From positions 62,001 through 126,000 of the forward strand of contig NZ_CAAJGM010000011.1 of assembly GCF_900996235.1 (NCBI RefSeq): a DNA stretch of 64,000 nucleotides, given 5' to 3'. Each line of letters starts with the position of its first letter. The stretch's first letter is position 1. The stretch is from Paraburkholderia sp. BCC1885. Lineage in GTDB: Bacteria; Pseudomonadota; Gammaproteobacteria; Burkholderiales; Burkholderiaceae. This document shows positions 54,996 through 63,005 of the stretch, piece after piece. The translations under genes were made by a program, and so were the position numbers. The notes beneath the pieces were generated by a model that saw only the letters and a list, made by a program, of their open reading frames with translations, was not told where the DNA came from and ran no database searches.

Positions 54996-55930
54996 GACGG
55001 TTTCCGCCAGTACACGGCCTGCTGGTTGACCCACACGAGCGGCGCGTCGATGCCGTGTTGCACACGGTATTCGTCAACGGCCCGCGCGCATCCCGTCGGC
55101 AAACCATAATCGTCGACGATCACGAAACCGCCCGGCGACAGGCGCGGATACAGCGCGTGCAGCGCATCGCGCGTCGAGTCGTACCAATCGCCGTCGAGAC
55201 GCATCAACGCGAGCCGTTCGATCGGCGCATCCGGCAGCGTATCCGCAAACCAGCCCGCCAGGAAACGCACGCGGCGGTCGAGTAAACCCGCCCGCGCAAA
55301 GGCGCTCCGCACGGCATCGAGATCGCTTTGCAGCAGCCCCACCGCGCGCATCAGGTGATGCCAGATAGCATCGCGCAAGTCGCTGGCCGGATTCGGCGCG
55401 GGCAAGCCGGCAAACGAATCGGCGACCCACACCGTGCGATTCATATCGCCGAAGGCCGTCAAGGCGGCGCGCATGAGAATGGTCATGCCGCCGCGCCACG
55501 CACCTGCTTCGATGAAGTCGCCCGGCACACGTCGCTCGATCACCTCGCGCGCCAAAGCCACGACGTTGTCGAGCAACACGTCGTCGCACATCGTCAGACA
55601 GCGCGACTCGTGGTGCATATGATTGAGCGCCGCAGCAATGCGTGCAGGCCCGACACCCGCGACTTGCGCGGCGCTGCGTCCCGACGGCGTCAGCCATTCG
55701 GCGAACACGCGGTCCGCATCGGCCAGACGGGCCGCACAGTCTTCGGCGGTGATGAGCGCGGCGCCCGCCGTCTGGCTGCAAGCGGATAAGCCGCCGTCCG
55801 GTTCGCCGCGAATGTATTGGCGGATCAAGGCGAGCCACATCGAAGAGAGATCGGCGCCGCCCAATTTTATGGCTGGATCGCGCCGCTCGTCTTCGATTAG
55901 GGGTGCAGAATAGGTCTGGTTCGATTCCAT
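54992..55930 (-). CDS. TylF/MycF family O-methyltransferase
   Basis: A 312-residue class I methyltransferase of the macrocin O-methyltransferase group. The SAM site is GDFIEAGAWRGGMTILM, and the metal-binding acids are in RLDGDWYDSTRDAL and VIVDDYGLPTGC. Family members methylate sugar hydroxyls in antibiotics and polysaccharides and need Mg2+. ATG 55930 is used, but ATG 56017 (MAQLDTTRYDS) is possible and would include a 10-bp tandem repeat. It is coupled to the JmjC-like gene downstream. Confidence 0.87.
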   Translation of the reverse strand: MESNQTYSAPLIEDERRDPAIKLGGADLSSMWLALIRQYIRGEPDGGLSACSQTAGAALITAEDCAARLADADRVFAEWLTPSGRSAAQVAGVGPARIAAALNHMHHESRCLTMCDDVLLDNVVALAREVIERRVPGDFIEAGAWRGGMTILMRAALTAFGDMNRTVWVADSFAGLPAPNPASDLRDAIWHHLMRAVGLLQSDLDAVRSAFARAGLLDRRVRFLAGWFADTLPDAPIERLALMRLDGDWYDSTRDALHALYPRLSPGGFVIVDDYGLPTGCARAVDEYRVQHGIDAPLVWVNQQAVYWRKPS

Positions 55931-55980
55931 CGCCGATTGCCGAGCCGCGAGGCCATTGTGAGGGAGTGGCACGCTGCGTC

Positions 55981-56010
55981 GTATCGAGTCGTATCGAGTC
56001 GTATCGAGCT
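55981..56010. repeat. Triple 10-bp tandem repeat
   Basis: GTATCGAGTC occurs twice exactly, and a third copy differs only in its last two bases. The period is close to one helical turn. It lies just upstream of, or within, the 5' end of the TylF-like gene, depending on the start used. Confidence 0.75.
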
Positions 56011-56225
56011 GTGCCATGCCGCCGATGCGGCTATGCCCAGTATCGACTGCAAAACTAAACCCGCTGACCGATCCGCGAACCAAGGCATGCGCAAGCGAAC
56101 CGCAGGCTGTCCGTGCGTTTTCTCATGCAGCCTTTCGTGTTGGGCCTATATGGTTCGCCGCAGATCGGGTGTGATTGCAACATCGTCCATTTCCCGTGGC
56201 TGTTTTCACGACTCCCGATACCCCG

Positions 56226-56936
56226 ATGAAAGGTCTACCGCCACCTTCCGCCCGATTGCTTTGCGAGTTCGCCGCCCTGCTGGGTATCGCCGGCCTGTTG
56301 ACACTGGGCGGTTGCGCCACGCCGCCCAAGCCACCGCCGACCGCCAACGAGGCGCTGCCTGTGCCGCTGCGTGCGAGCCAGGACGAGGTGTTGCAGGAAG
56401 TCATGACCACACACGGCGACGAAACCTATATCTGCCGCAGAACACCGCTCGCGCCCGGTGCACCCGGCGCGCCCAGCGTCGCGCGAGCCGTAGCCAGTCC
56501 CACATCGTCAGGTCTGCGTAGCGATCCTACCCAGTTGCTATGGGCGCCCTTCGGCTCCGAAGCGACGCTCGTGGATGCCAGCGGCGAAAGCGTCGGCACG
56601 GTCGCGCCCGGACACTATTTCCTCTCGTATGACGGCAGCTACGTGAAGGCCACGACGACCGCCGAAAGCCAGGTCGGCGCCAATGTGCTGACATGGGCGC
56701 GCTATACGGCCAGCTACGACGCCGGGCCGCGCCCGGGTACGGGACGCTTCTCGAACGTCAGTTCGATTCAGCGCATCGACACCTCGGGCGGCTTGCCGCC
56801 GCAAGCGGGCTGCGAACTCGAAGGTTCGCGGCTGTTAGTGCCGTATGGCGCCACCTATATGTTCTATCGCGCCAAGGGCGTGGCGCCCATTGCCTCATCG
56901 ACGGCTCTGAGCAAGCCCAGCTCAGGCCTCAACTGA
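56226..56936 (+). CDS. DUF3455 domain lipoprotein
   Basis: A 236-residue exported lipoprotein. The signal sequence ends in the lipobox LTLGGC, followed by a Pro-rich spacer and the DUF3455 domain (LWAPFGSEATLVDASG, YDGSYVKA, VSSIQRIDTSGGLPPQAGCE, VPYGATYMFYR). The family's role is unknown; members occur in bacteria and fungi as secreted proteins. ATG 56226 opens the shortest normal signal peptide. It is divergent from the TylF-like gene and 20 bp before the LLM oxidoreductase, so may share its transcript. Confidence 0.85.
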   Translation: MKGLPPPSARLLCEFAALLGIAGLLTLGGCATPPKPPPTANEALPVPLRASQDEVLQEVMTTHGDETYICRRTPLAPGAPGAPSVARAVASPTSSGLRSDPTQLLWAPFGSEATLVDASGESVGTVAPGHYFLSYDGSYVKATTTAESQVGANVLTWARYTASYDAGPRPGTGRFSNVSSIQRIDTSGGLPPQAGCELEGSRLLVPYGATYMFYRAKGVAPIASSTALSKPSSGLN

Positions 56937-56956
56937 CCGCCCCACAGGAGACGACG

Positions 56957-58042
56957 ATGCCACCGATGCAATTCGGCCTGTTCCTGACCATGCCCGCGCC
57001 CGAGCCGCGGCCCGCCGCCGAGTCATACCGCCGCGCGCTCGACATGGCCGAAACCGCCGACCGGCTCGGCTACAGCCATCTGTGGCTCGCGGAACATCAC
57101 TTCACCAACTACTCGCATTCATCGCGGCCGCTCATGCTGTTGTCGCACATTGCGGCGCGCACGCGGCATCTGCGGCTGGGGCCTGCGATCATCCCGGTGC
57201 CGCTGCATCATCCCCTGGTGGTGGCCGAAGAACTTGCCACACTCGATGTACTGAGCGGCGGGCGAGTGGAAATTGGCCTCGGCAGCGGCTACCAGGCATA
57301 TCAATACGAACGGTTTCAACTCGTCAAAGGCGAGACACCCGCTCGCGACGATGAAGCCATCGACGTGCTCATGCATGCACTGCGCGAACCGGTGTTTTCA
57401 TACAGCGGCGAGCACTTCAGGATTCCACGCACGGCGCTGGTACCACAGCCGCATCAGGCCGCGATGCCGCTTTGGCTAGTGGTCAATTCGAGCCGCCGTG
57501 CATCGGTCGAAAAAGCGGTGCAGCGCGGCGCAAATCTTTTCACCGGCGTGCTCGAACCGATTTCCAGACTGACCAACGTGCGGCATCAGTATCCGGATCT
57601 GGCGCAGACGCTTGCCCGCGTGCGAATCGGCACGCAGCGTCCGGTATATGTCGCGCAAAGCGAGGCCGAGGCGAGTGAGGCGGTCGAACAGGCGCGCTGG
57701 AACGGTCGCGCGACGCTGCGCCTGCGGCACGATATGGGCGATGTCGTCGATGGCGTGGTGCCGGCCCAGCCGTTTCCTGACGAGCCATCGCAACAGGCGC
57801 TGCGGGAAGACTTTCTGGTGGTCGGCACGGTCGACGAGTGCATCCATCAGTTGCGACGCATCCAAAGCGGGCTAGGCTGCGACTACTTTAGCGCCAGCTT
57901 CTGGTTCGGCGCGCTGCCGCACGATCAGGTCATGACGTCGATGCGCAGGTTTGCAGAGAAGGTCATGCCGGTGTTTGCCGACGACGCTGTGTCGCACGCG
58001 CGCCATCGCGCAAAACAGCAGGAAGCGACGTTGGCGTGGTGA
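56957..58042 (+). CDS. LLM class flavin-dependent oxidoreductase
   Basis: A 361-residue luciferase-like monooxygenase fold protein: FGLFLTMPAPEPRP at the N terminus, LWLAEHHFTNY, RHLRLGPAIIPVPLHHP, and EIGLGSGYQAYQYERF near residue 105, which binds the flavin phosphate. It would use FMNH2 supplied by a separate reductase to oxidise a small substrate. CAGGAG lies before ATG 56957. Its 3' end stops eight bases from the convergent pyruvyl-transferase-like gene, placing it inside the oxygenase/methyltransferase group. Confidence 0.9.
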   Translation: MPPMQFGLFLTMPAPEPRPAAESYRRALDMAETADRLGYSHLWLAEHHFTNYSHSSRPLMLLSHIAARTRHLRLGPAIIPVPLHHPLVVAEELATLDVLSGGRVEIGLGSGYQAYQYERFQLVKGETPARDDEAIDVLMHALREPVFSYSGEHFRIPRTALVPQPHQAAMPLWLVVNSSRRASVEKAVQRGANLFTGVLEPISRLTNVRHQYPDLAQTLARVRIGTQRPVYVAQSEAEASEAVEQARWNGRATLRLRHDMGDVVDGVVPAQPFPDEPSQQALREDFLVVGTVDECIHQLRRIQSGLGCDYFSASFWFGALPHDQVMTSMRRFAEKVMPVFADDAVSHARHRAKQQEATLAW

Positions 58043-58050
58043 GCGCAGGC

Positions 58051-59427
58051 TCAGCGCCCTAACGCCGCCAATACCCGACGGCCCATGTCCTCGAAACGCG
58101 AGCGCTGAGCCTCCGCATAGCGCTCGTAAGCTATCCTAAGCTCATTACGAACGCGTGGCTCGTCCAGCGTGTGGAGTCGTTGCAGCGCCACTTGCGAGCC
58201 ATCCGCTGCATCGCAGGCAGCACTCCATTGCGCGCATCCCACCTCGACCAGCAGGCGATCGATTCGCGGGTCCATCGACAGACCGAACACCGGCACGCCA
58301 TGCGACATCGCCAGCACCACCGCGTGATAACGCGTCGTCACCACACACGACGCCAGCGCGACGGTGGCCGCTACCTCGTCAAGGCTCGCCGCGCCTCGCG
58401 CCACGATGTCGACCTCGAACGGCAGACGCGCGGCCAGATCGTCACACGCGGCGCGGTCGAGCTGCTCCATGCCCACTAGCACCGGCGTATAGCCCTTTTG
58501 CCGCAGCCCTGTGGCAATCTCTGCGAAACGCGCCAGATAAGCCTCGTAGGCCGCGGCTCTCGCGGTATCCCAACTGTGAAAATGCAACGGACCATAACGC
58601 AGCGGCGACGCCTCACGCTGCGCGTCGAGCAGGCGCGCGTGCGCTGCATCCGCCACGACCGGCCACCAGAACGGATTGTTAGGACACAGTGCGGCCACAC
58701 GTTCACCGCGTGCGTCGCGTGCTGCCGCGCGGGCGCTGCGCGGCGCACGCCAGGTCCATGCAGTGTCCGCGCCAGGCTGGGTCTGCACGCCCAAGGGCGC
58801 GAGCTGCGCTCGAGCGGCCTCGTTGCGGCAGATCACCTGGCCGCGCGCCGCGTTACGCGTGACGAAGCGCGTCAGCGCCGGGCTCATCGCCCCGCTATCG
58901 ACACCATATGCGATGGCGGGCCGTCCATGCGCGTCGGCCAGCGCGATACCGCCGATCAGGATACCCGCGAGCGAATCGGAAAACTTCGACGTATAGGTCG
59001 AGCCTTCCACGTTGAGGACGAGATCGGCATCGCGAATCGCGGCGTCGAGTGCATCCGGCAGGTAGGGCAACGCGGGCTCGAGCCTGGGTGTGCTCGCCAG
59101 CACAGGATGATCGAAACAATCGCCCAGTGCGAACAAGGTGATCTCGGGTTCGTGCGGCGCGAGCAGGCGCTTGAGTTGCGCAATGGTTTCGATGGTGCGC
59201 AGATCGGCGCCGGTGTTGCCCGCGCCGCTATAACCAAGCAGGAGAATGCGCGGACGCGATGAGGTTGGAGCGACAGTCGCTCCCCTCGCTTTCGCTCGCC
59301 GCGCGGCATCGATGCGCTGCTGCATGTCGTCGAGAAAGACTTCATCCGGCGCTGGCGCGCTGGCGTAGCGTTGCAAGGCAGCGAGCGAACGGCGCAGCGG
59401 GTCGTGATCTTCGGCCAGATCCCACAT
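58051..59427 (-). CDS. Polysaccharide pyruvyl transferase family protein
   Basis: A 458-residue protein. Residues from about 60 match the polysaccharide pyruvyl transferase fold: ILLLGYSGAGNTGADL, DADLVLNVEGSTYTSKFSD, AIAYGVDSGAM and the C-terminal CVVTTRYHAVVLAMSHGVPVFGLS (in parts). CsaB-like relatives transfer pyruvate from PEP to sugars; others act in small-molecule pathways. A 55-residue helical N-terminal extension precedes it. Its ATG shares one base with the MenD-like stop (TGATG), so it is the last gene of a coupled three-gene operon. Confidence 0.87.
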   Translation of the reverse strand: MWDLAEDHDPLRRSLAALQRYASAPAPDEVFLDDMQQRIDAARRAKARGATVAPTSSRPRILLLGYSGAGNTGADLRTIETIAQLKRLLAPHEPEITLFALGDCFDHPVLASTPRLEPALPYLPDALDAAIRDADLVLNVEGSTYTSKFSDSLAGILIGGIALADAHGRPAIAYGVDSGAMSPALTRFVTRNAARGQVICRNEAARAQLAPLGVQTQPGADTAWTWRAPRSARAAARDARGERVAALCPNNPFWWPVVADAAHARLLDAQREASPLRYGPLHFHSWDTARAAAYEAYLARFAEIATGLRQKGYTPVLVGMEQLDRAACDDLAARLPFEVDIVARGAASLDEVAATVALASCVVTTRYHAVVLAMSHGVPVFGLSMDPRIDRLLVEVGCAQWSAACDAADGSQVALQRLHTLDEPRVRNELRIAYERYAEAQRSRFEDMGRRVLAALGR

Positions 59428-61343
59428 CAGCGGGCTCCCAATGCTTGCGTGAGCCACTGCATCTGCTGCGCGCCAGAAAAAGCGTCGACCGCGATTTCGA
59501 CGATCGTCACGCCGGCATGAACGCGTGCCGCTTCAAGCGCCGCTTTCAATGCCTCACGGCTTTCGACACGCCGATGCGTCAATCCGAAACCTTGCGCCAG
59601 CGCACCCACTTCGATACGGTAAGGATTACGAATTGTCCGTACATACGAGGGCTCCTGAGCAATTGGCAAGAAGTCGAAAATCGCCCCGCCGCCGTTGTCG
59701 ATTACGCATACGCAAGCGGGCGTCGTCACACGCTGCGCACTCGCCAGCGCGGACAGATCGTGAATCCATGCCTGATCGCCGAGCACCAGCAATCCGGCAT
59801 CGCGCCGCATGAGCGCCTCGCCGATAAAGGTAGAAAGCGTGCCGTCGATACCGCTCACGCCGCGATTGACATAGACATCCTGCGCTTCGCTGCGCACGTC
59901 ATAGCCGATATCCGCGTGCCGCATCGACATGGAATTGCCGATATGCACGAATCCAAAGCCCGTCGCTGCAAATATCTGATGCGCCGCCGCCACCTCGCCC
60001 CAGCCGAGCCGCGTCACGCAAGCGCGCCGTTCGCGTGCGCCATAGCTGGCGACACTAGCCCAGCGATCGCGCCATGCAAACGAAACCGCCTCACGCGGCG
60101 CATTCTGCGCGGACACGGCAGCCTTCAACGCATGCGCCATCTCGTCCAGTTCGAGCGCCGACGGCGCAACCAGCACGTCGCGCGGGTCGAGCGCCTGATG
60201 TAGATAATCATGCGCCACGTGATGCGGCGCAACCTTGATTGCAGGCACGTCCGCCAACGCTTCCAGATACGTGTGCAGCAGGGGCAGCACTGGCGCGAGG
60301 CCAAACCGCACGATCAGGTCCGGTCGCGCATCGGCCATGCGCGCGCCGCCGCCGAGCACGTCGAACGCATTGATGATCAGCGCGCCCGGCGCGCCTCGCG
60401 CGGCCTGTGCCGGCTCAAGCGCCGCGGGTCCGGCGCGCAGGCCGCTGCCTGCATCCGCCAGCACAGGGAACCCTGTTGCCGCCGCGAAAGCGAATATCGC
60501 CTGACGCGACACGCCAGGCTCCGGCCCGATGACGATAAGCCCGTCCAGTCCCGCGTCGATTGAGCGCCGGCTGCGCACACGCGCCACGACGCGCTTGACC
60601 ATCGCTGTCGGCGTCGCCTCGCTTTCGCGCCTCGCTGCCGCCGCCATAGGCGTCACGACACGGCGCAGTTCACGCGCCGCCAGCACCGTATCCCCAGAAA
60701 CCGGATGAGTTTCCGTGGCGTCGTAAACACCCGCAAGCGGCACATTCACATGCACGGGCCCTGGCGCGGCTCGCATCGGCGAGGGATGCTCGTCAATGCG
60801 CGACGCGTAGATCGCATCTTCAGAACACTCACCGCGCATCGCCGCTAAAGCGTTGTTTAACGCCTCATGCGCCGCCTCGAACGCCGCCGTCGAATCGAAG
60901 GGGTCCTGAAGATCCGCCTGAGCCCTCACGAAGGCCCGCGTCGCGCCGAGGTGATCGGCCATCTGTCCGAAGCCCGCGCCGCGCAGCGAACGAGGACGGT
61001 CGCAGGTCAAGACGAGCAGCGGAATGTCGCATGCATCGGCTTCGATCAAGGCAGGCAGCACGTTCGCCACGGCCGAGCCGGAAGTCGTGACAATCGCCAC
61101 CGGCGTGCCTGTCGCTTTCGCCATGCCGAGTGCCGCGAAGGCGCCGCTGCGCTCGTCGGTGCTGACCAGTTCGACGGAGATCTGCGCATGGGCATCGAAA
61201 GCAATGCACATGGCGCTCGCGCGTCCGCCAGGACACAGCACGGCATGGCGCACACCTGCTGCGCTCAGCGCACCGGCGATGCACTCCACCCACACCGCGT
61301 TTAGCGAGCTTGCCGCGACCGGTTCCTCCAGAACGGCTGCCAC
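59427..61343 (-). CDS. MenD-like thiamine-diphosphate enzyme, GTG start
   Basis: A 638-residue ThDP-dependent protein in the MenD (SEPHCHC synthase) branch. The activating Glu is in STDERSGAF (Glu64). PGGRAS at 38-43 stands where MenD has PGSRS. The C-terminal ThDP site reads GDQAWIHDLSALA and IDNGGGAIFDFLP, very near the MenD form. MenD joins 2-oxoglutarate-derived succinyl semialdehyde to isochorismate. GTG 61343 overlaps the Rieske stop (TAGTG), with GAGG seven bases upstream. No other menaquinone gene is nearby and this lineage uses ubiquinone, so a different acceptor is likely. Confidence 0.87.
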   Translation of the reverse strand: MAAVLEEPVAASSLNAVWVECIAGALSAAGVRHAVLCPGGRASAMCIAFDAHAQISVELVSTDERSGAFAALGMAKATGTPVAIVTTSGSAVANVLPALIEADACDIPLLVLTCDRPRSLRGAGFGQMADHLGATRAFVRAQADLQDPFDSTAAFEAAHEALNNALAAMRGECSEDAIYASRIDEHPSPMRAAPGPVHVNVPLAGVYDATETHPVSGDTVLAARELRRVVTPMAAAARRESEATPTAMVKRVVARVRSRRSIDAGLDGLIVIGPEPGVSRQAIFAFAAATGFPVLADAGSGLRAGPAALEPAQAARGAPGALIINAFDVLGGGARMADARPDLIVRFGLAPVLPLLHTYLEALADVPAIKVAPHHVAHDYLHQALDPRDVLVAPSALELDEMAHALKAAVSAQNAPREAVSFAWRDRWASVASYGARERRACVTRLGWGEVAAAHQIFAATGFGFVHIGNSMSMRHADIGYDVRSEAQDVYVNRGVSGIDGTLSTFIGEALMRRDAGLLVLGDQAWIHDLSALASAQRVTTPACVCVIDNGGGAIFDFLPIAQEPSYVRTIRNPYRIEVGALAQGFGLTHRRVESREALKAALEAARVHAGVTIVEIAVDAFSGAQQMQWLTQALGAR

Positions 61344-62479
61344 TATGCCGCCTCGCAAGAAGAACGGCGCAGCGAATCGACCGACACCGTCCCGGTCACC
61401 GCCTCCCCACGCGCTGAACTATCACCAACCGGTTCCTGCGCCGCGTTAGCTGCACGCTCCTCGGCAATCAACCGTTCCATCACCCGGCGCGCGCGAATCG
61501 CCCCGGCATCGAGCGGCAATAATGCAGGTTGCAGCGCCCAAAAGTCGCTATCGCCCAGGTTGCGCTGCTGCGCTTCGAGCATCGGCAGATCTTCCTGCTC
61601 GAACGGCTTCATCAGTCCGTCGACCGCATAGCGCACGAGTTCGCGGCCTCTCTCCCCCATCTCCCTGGGCAAGCCGAAGGCGAAAAAATAGTGCGTAGTC
61701 CTGTCTGTTTCCGGGGTAAGCCAATGCGCCGACGGCGCGATCAAACCCGCCTCGCGCGGCATGCCCGCCGGGGTGACGCCGACCATGATCGACAGCAAGC
61801 CGGGCGGCGTCCAGCGCACATCCATCCAGCGATCCACCCGCATGCCGGGCGGAATGCCGAAACCGTCGGCGACGAACGGCGGCAAAACTTCGTCGTGTGC
61901 AACCCGCCGCACCCATACCGTATCGCCGAGACTGCCCGACTGCACTTCGCCACGTGCAATCGCTTCGCTGCCGAGCGTATCGGGATGCAGAAACTGGAAA
62001 TGGCTCAGATCGAGCAGATTGTCCGCGCTCAACTGATAGTGGGCGCGCGTGAGCAGATACCCGTCATGCATATAAGTAGTTGCGGGATCCACAAACGGAA
62101 ACGACGGCAATAACGACGCATCGGCGCGTTGCGGATCGCCCGCCCAGAACCACACTGCGCCATGGCGTTCGATAGCCGGGTAGGTACGCACCTTCGCGCC
62201 GCTCGGCACACGGCCGTCGCCATGCGGATTGTGTACGCACTGCCCGGACTCGCCAAAACGCAGGCCATGATAGGGACATTCGAGCGCGCCATCGACAATA
62301 CGGCCTTTCGACAGCGGCGCAAAGCGATGCGCACAGCGGTCATCGAGTACGATCGCGCGCTGCGACGCATCGCGATACAACACCACAGGCCGCCCAAGCA
62401 GCGTGCGCGCTAACGGCGCATCGACGCGCACCTCGTGCGCAAAAGCGGCGACATACCACGCATTCAACAGGAAGGACAT
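61343..62479 (-). CDS. Rieske-type aromatic ring-hydroxylating/demethylating oxygenase
   Basis: A 378-residue oxygenase alpha subunit of the VanA/TsaM-like group. The Rieske cluster ligands are Cys49 and His51 (DDRCAHRF) and Cys68 and His71 (LECPYHGL). The mononuclear iron ligands are His160 and His165 in LLDLSHFQFLH. It needs an external ferredoxin/reductase, and none is adjacent. It heads an operon with the MenD-like and pyruvyl-transferase-like genes, overlapping by one base. ATG 62479 gives the MSFLLNAWYVAAF start common to the group. Confidence 0.9.
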   Translation of the reverse strand: MSFLLNAWYVAAFAHEVRVDAPLARTLLGRPVVLYRDASQRAIVLDDRCAHRFAPLSKGRIVDGALECPYHGLRFGESGQCVHNPHGDGRVPSGAKVRTYPAIERHGAVWFWAGDPQRADASLLPSFPFVDPATTYMHDGYLLTRAHYQLSADNLLDLSHFQFLHPDTLGSEAIARGEVQSGSLGDTVWVRRVAHDEVLPPFVADGFGIPPGMRVDRWMDVRWTPPGLLSIMVGVTPAGMPREAGLIAPSAHWLTPETDRTTHYFFAFGLPREMGERGRELVRYAVDGLMKPFEQEDLPMLEAQQRNLGDSDFWALQPALLPLDAGAIRARRVMERLIAEERAANAAQEPVGDSSARGEAVTGTVSVDSLRRSSCEAA

Positions 62480-62715
62480 GGGCAGCTCGAAACAGGATCG
62501 TCGGACGCGAAAAAAAATTAATCGCGAGTAATTCGCCTGCAATAAATCAGGCGGTTAGTTCGTATCCGAGTTTAAAGACGCCTCTCGCGCATAGATTCAA
62601 CAAAGCTCATGCAGATGCGAAGCCATGCCCCGCATTCTGTTTAGTGGATTCTCAACAAAGCTGAATCTGCCTTGCGGCATTGAAAGGTGGCGCGAACCTA
62701 TACATCGCCTGACGT

Positions 62716-62733
62716 TGGCGGGCATATCCGCCA
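62716..62733. promoter_or_regulatory. Inverted repeat TGGCGG-N6-CCGCCA
   Basis: Perfect 6-bp arms with a GCATAT centre, about 240 bp upstream of the Rieske start. A second dyad, CCTGA-N5-TCAGG, follows at 62747-62761. Confidence 0.35.
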
Positions 62734-62862
62734 CTTTTACCGCACCCCTGACGTAATCAGGCAATTGATACCGGATCGCCGCTTGACGTCGTAACTTACG
62801 GCATCTTCCCGGCATCTGCGCGGTTATTCGTCGTAACAAATCAATCAATGCTCATCGAAAAT

Positions 62863-62876
62863 GTTTACCTGTAAAC
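62863..62876. promoter_or_regulatory. Palindrome GTTTACCTGTAAAC
   Basis: Six-base perfect arms around CT, in AT-rich sequence 130 bp upstream of the OmpR-type regulator start. The form resembles LacI- or GntR-type operators; the binding protein is not known. Confidence 0.4.
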
Positions 62877-62943
62877 CGTGATCCGTCCAGGGGAAACAAT
62901 TCGTTACAGCCCTGATATTTTATGGGTCTTAATTTTCGGGTCG

Positions 62944-62971
62944 TGCAGTTCGGCATTTGCAGTTCGGCATT
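62944..62971 (+). repeat. Exact tandem 14-bp direct repeat
   Basis: TGCAGTTCGGCATT is repeated twice without spacer, 34 bp before the start codon of the regulator. OmpR/PhoB-type proteins bind tandem direct repeats, so this may be an autoregulatory site; it could also be a recent slippage duplication. Confidence 0.7.
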
Positions 62972-63005
62972 CGGAGCACAACCGTTGGTATCCGTCCTGG
63001 AGGGC

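Larger units (their letters stand above)
62480..63005. other. Divergent promoter region, Rieske operon / OmpR-type regulator
   Basis: 526 bp of locally AT-rich DNA without a supported gene. It holds palindromes at 62716-62733, 62747-62761 and 62863-62876 and an exact 14-bp tandem repeat at 62944-62971. This density of symmetric elements between divergent genes points to regulated promoters. Confidence 0.6.

Noticed and set aside
62944..62971. hrpII/PIP-type box (TTCG-N16-TTCG) for a type III secretion regulator
   Set aside because: The TTCGG units are 14 bp apart, which does not fit the consensus spacing, and no secretion gene is in the window.
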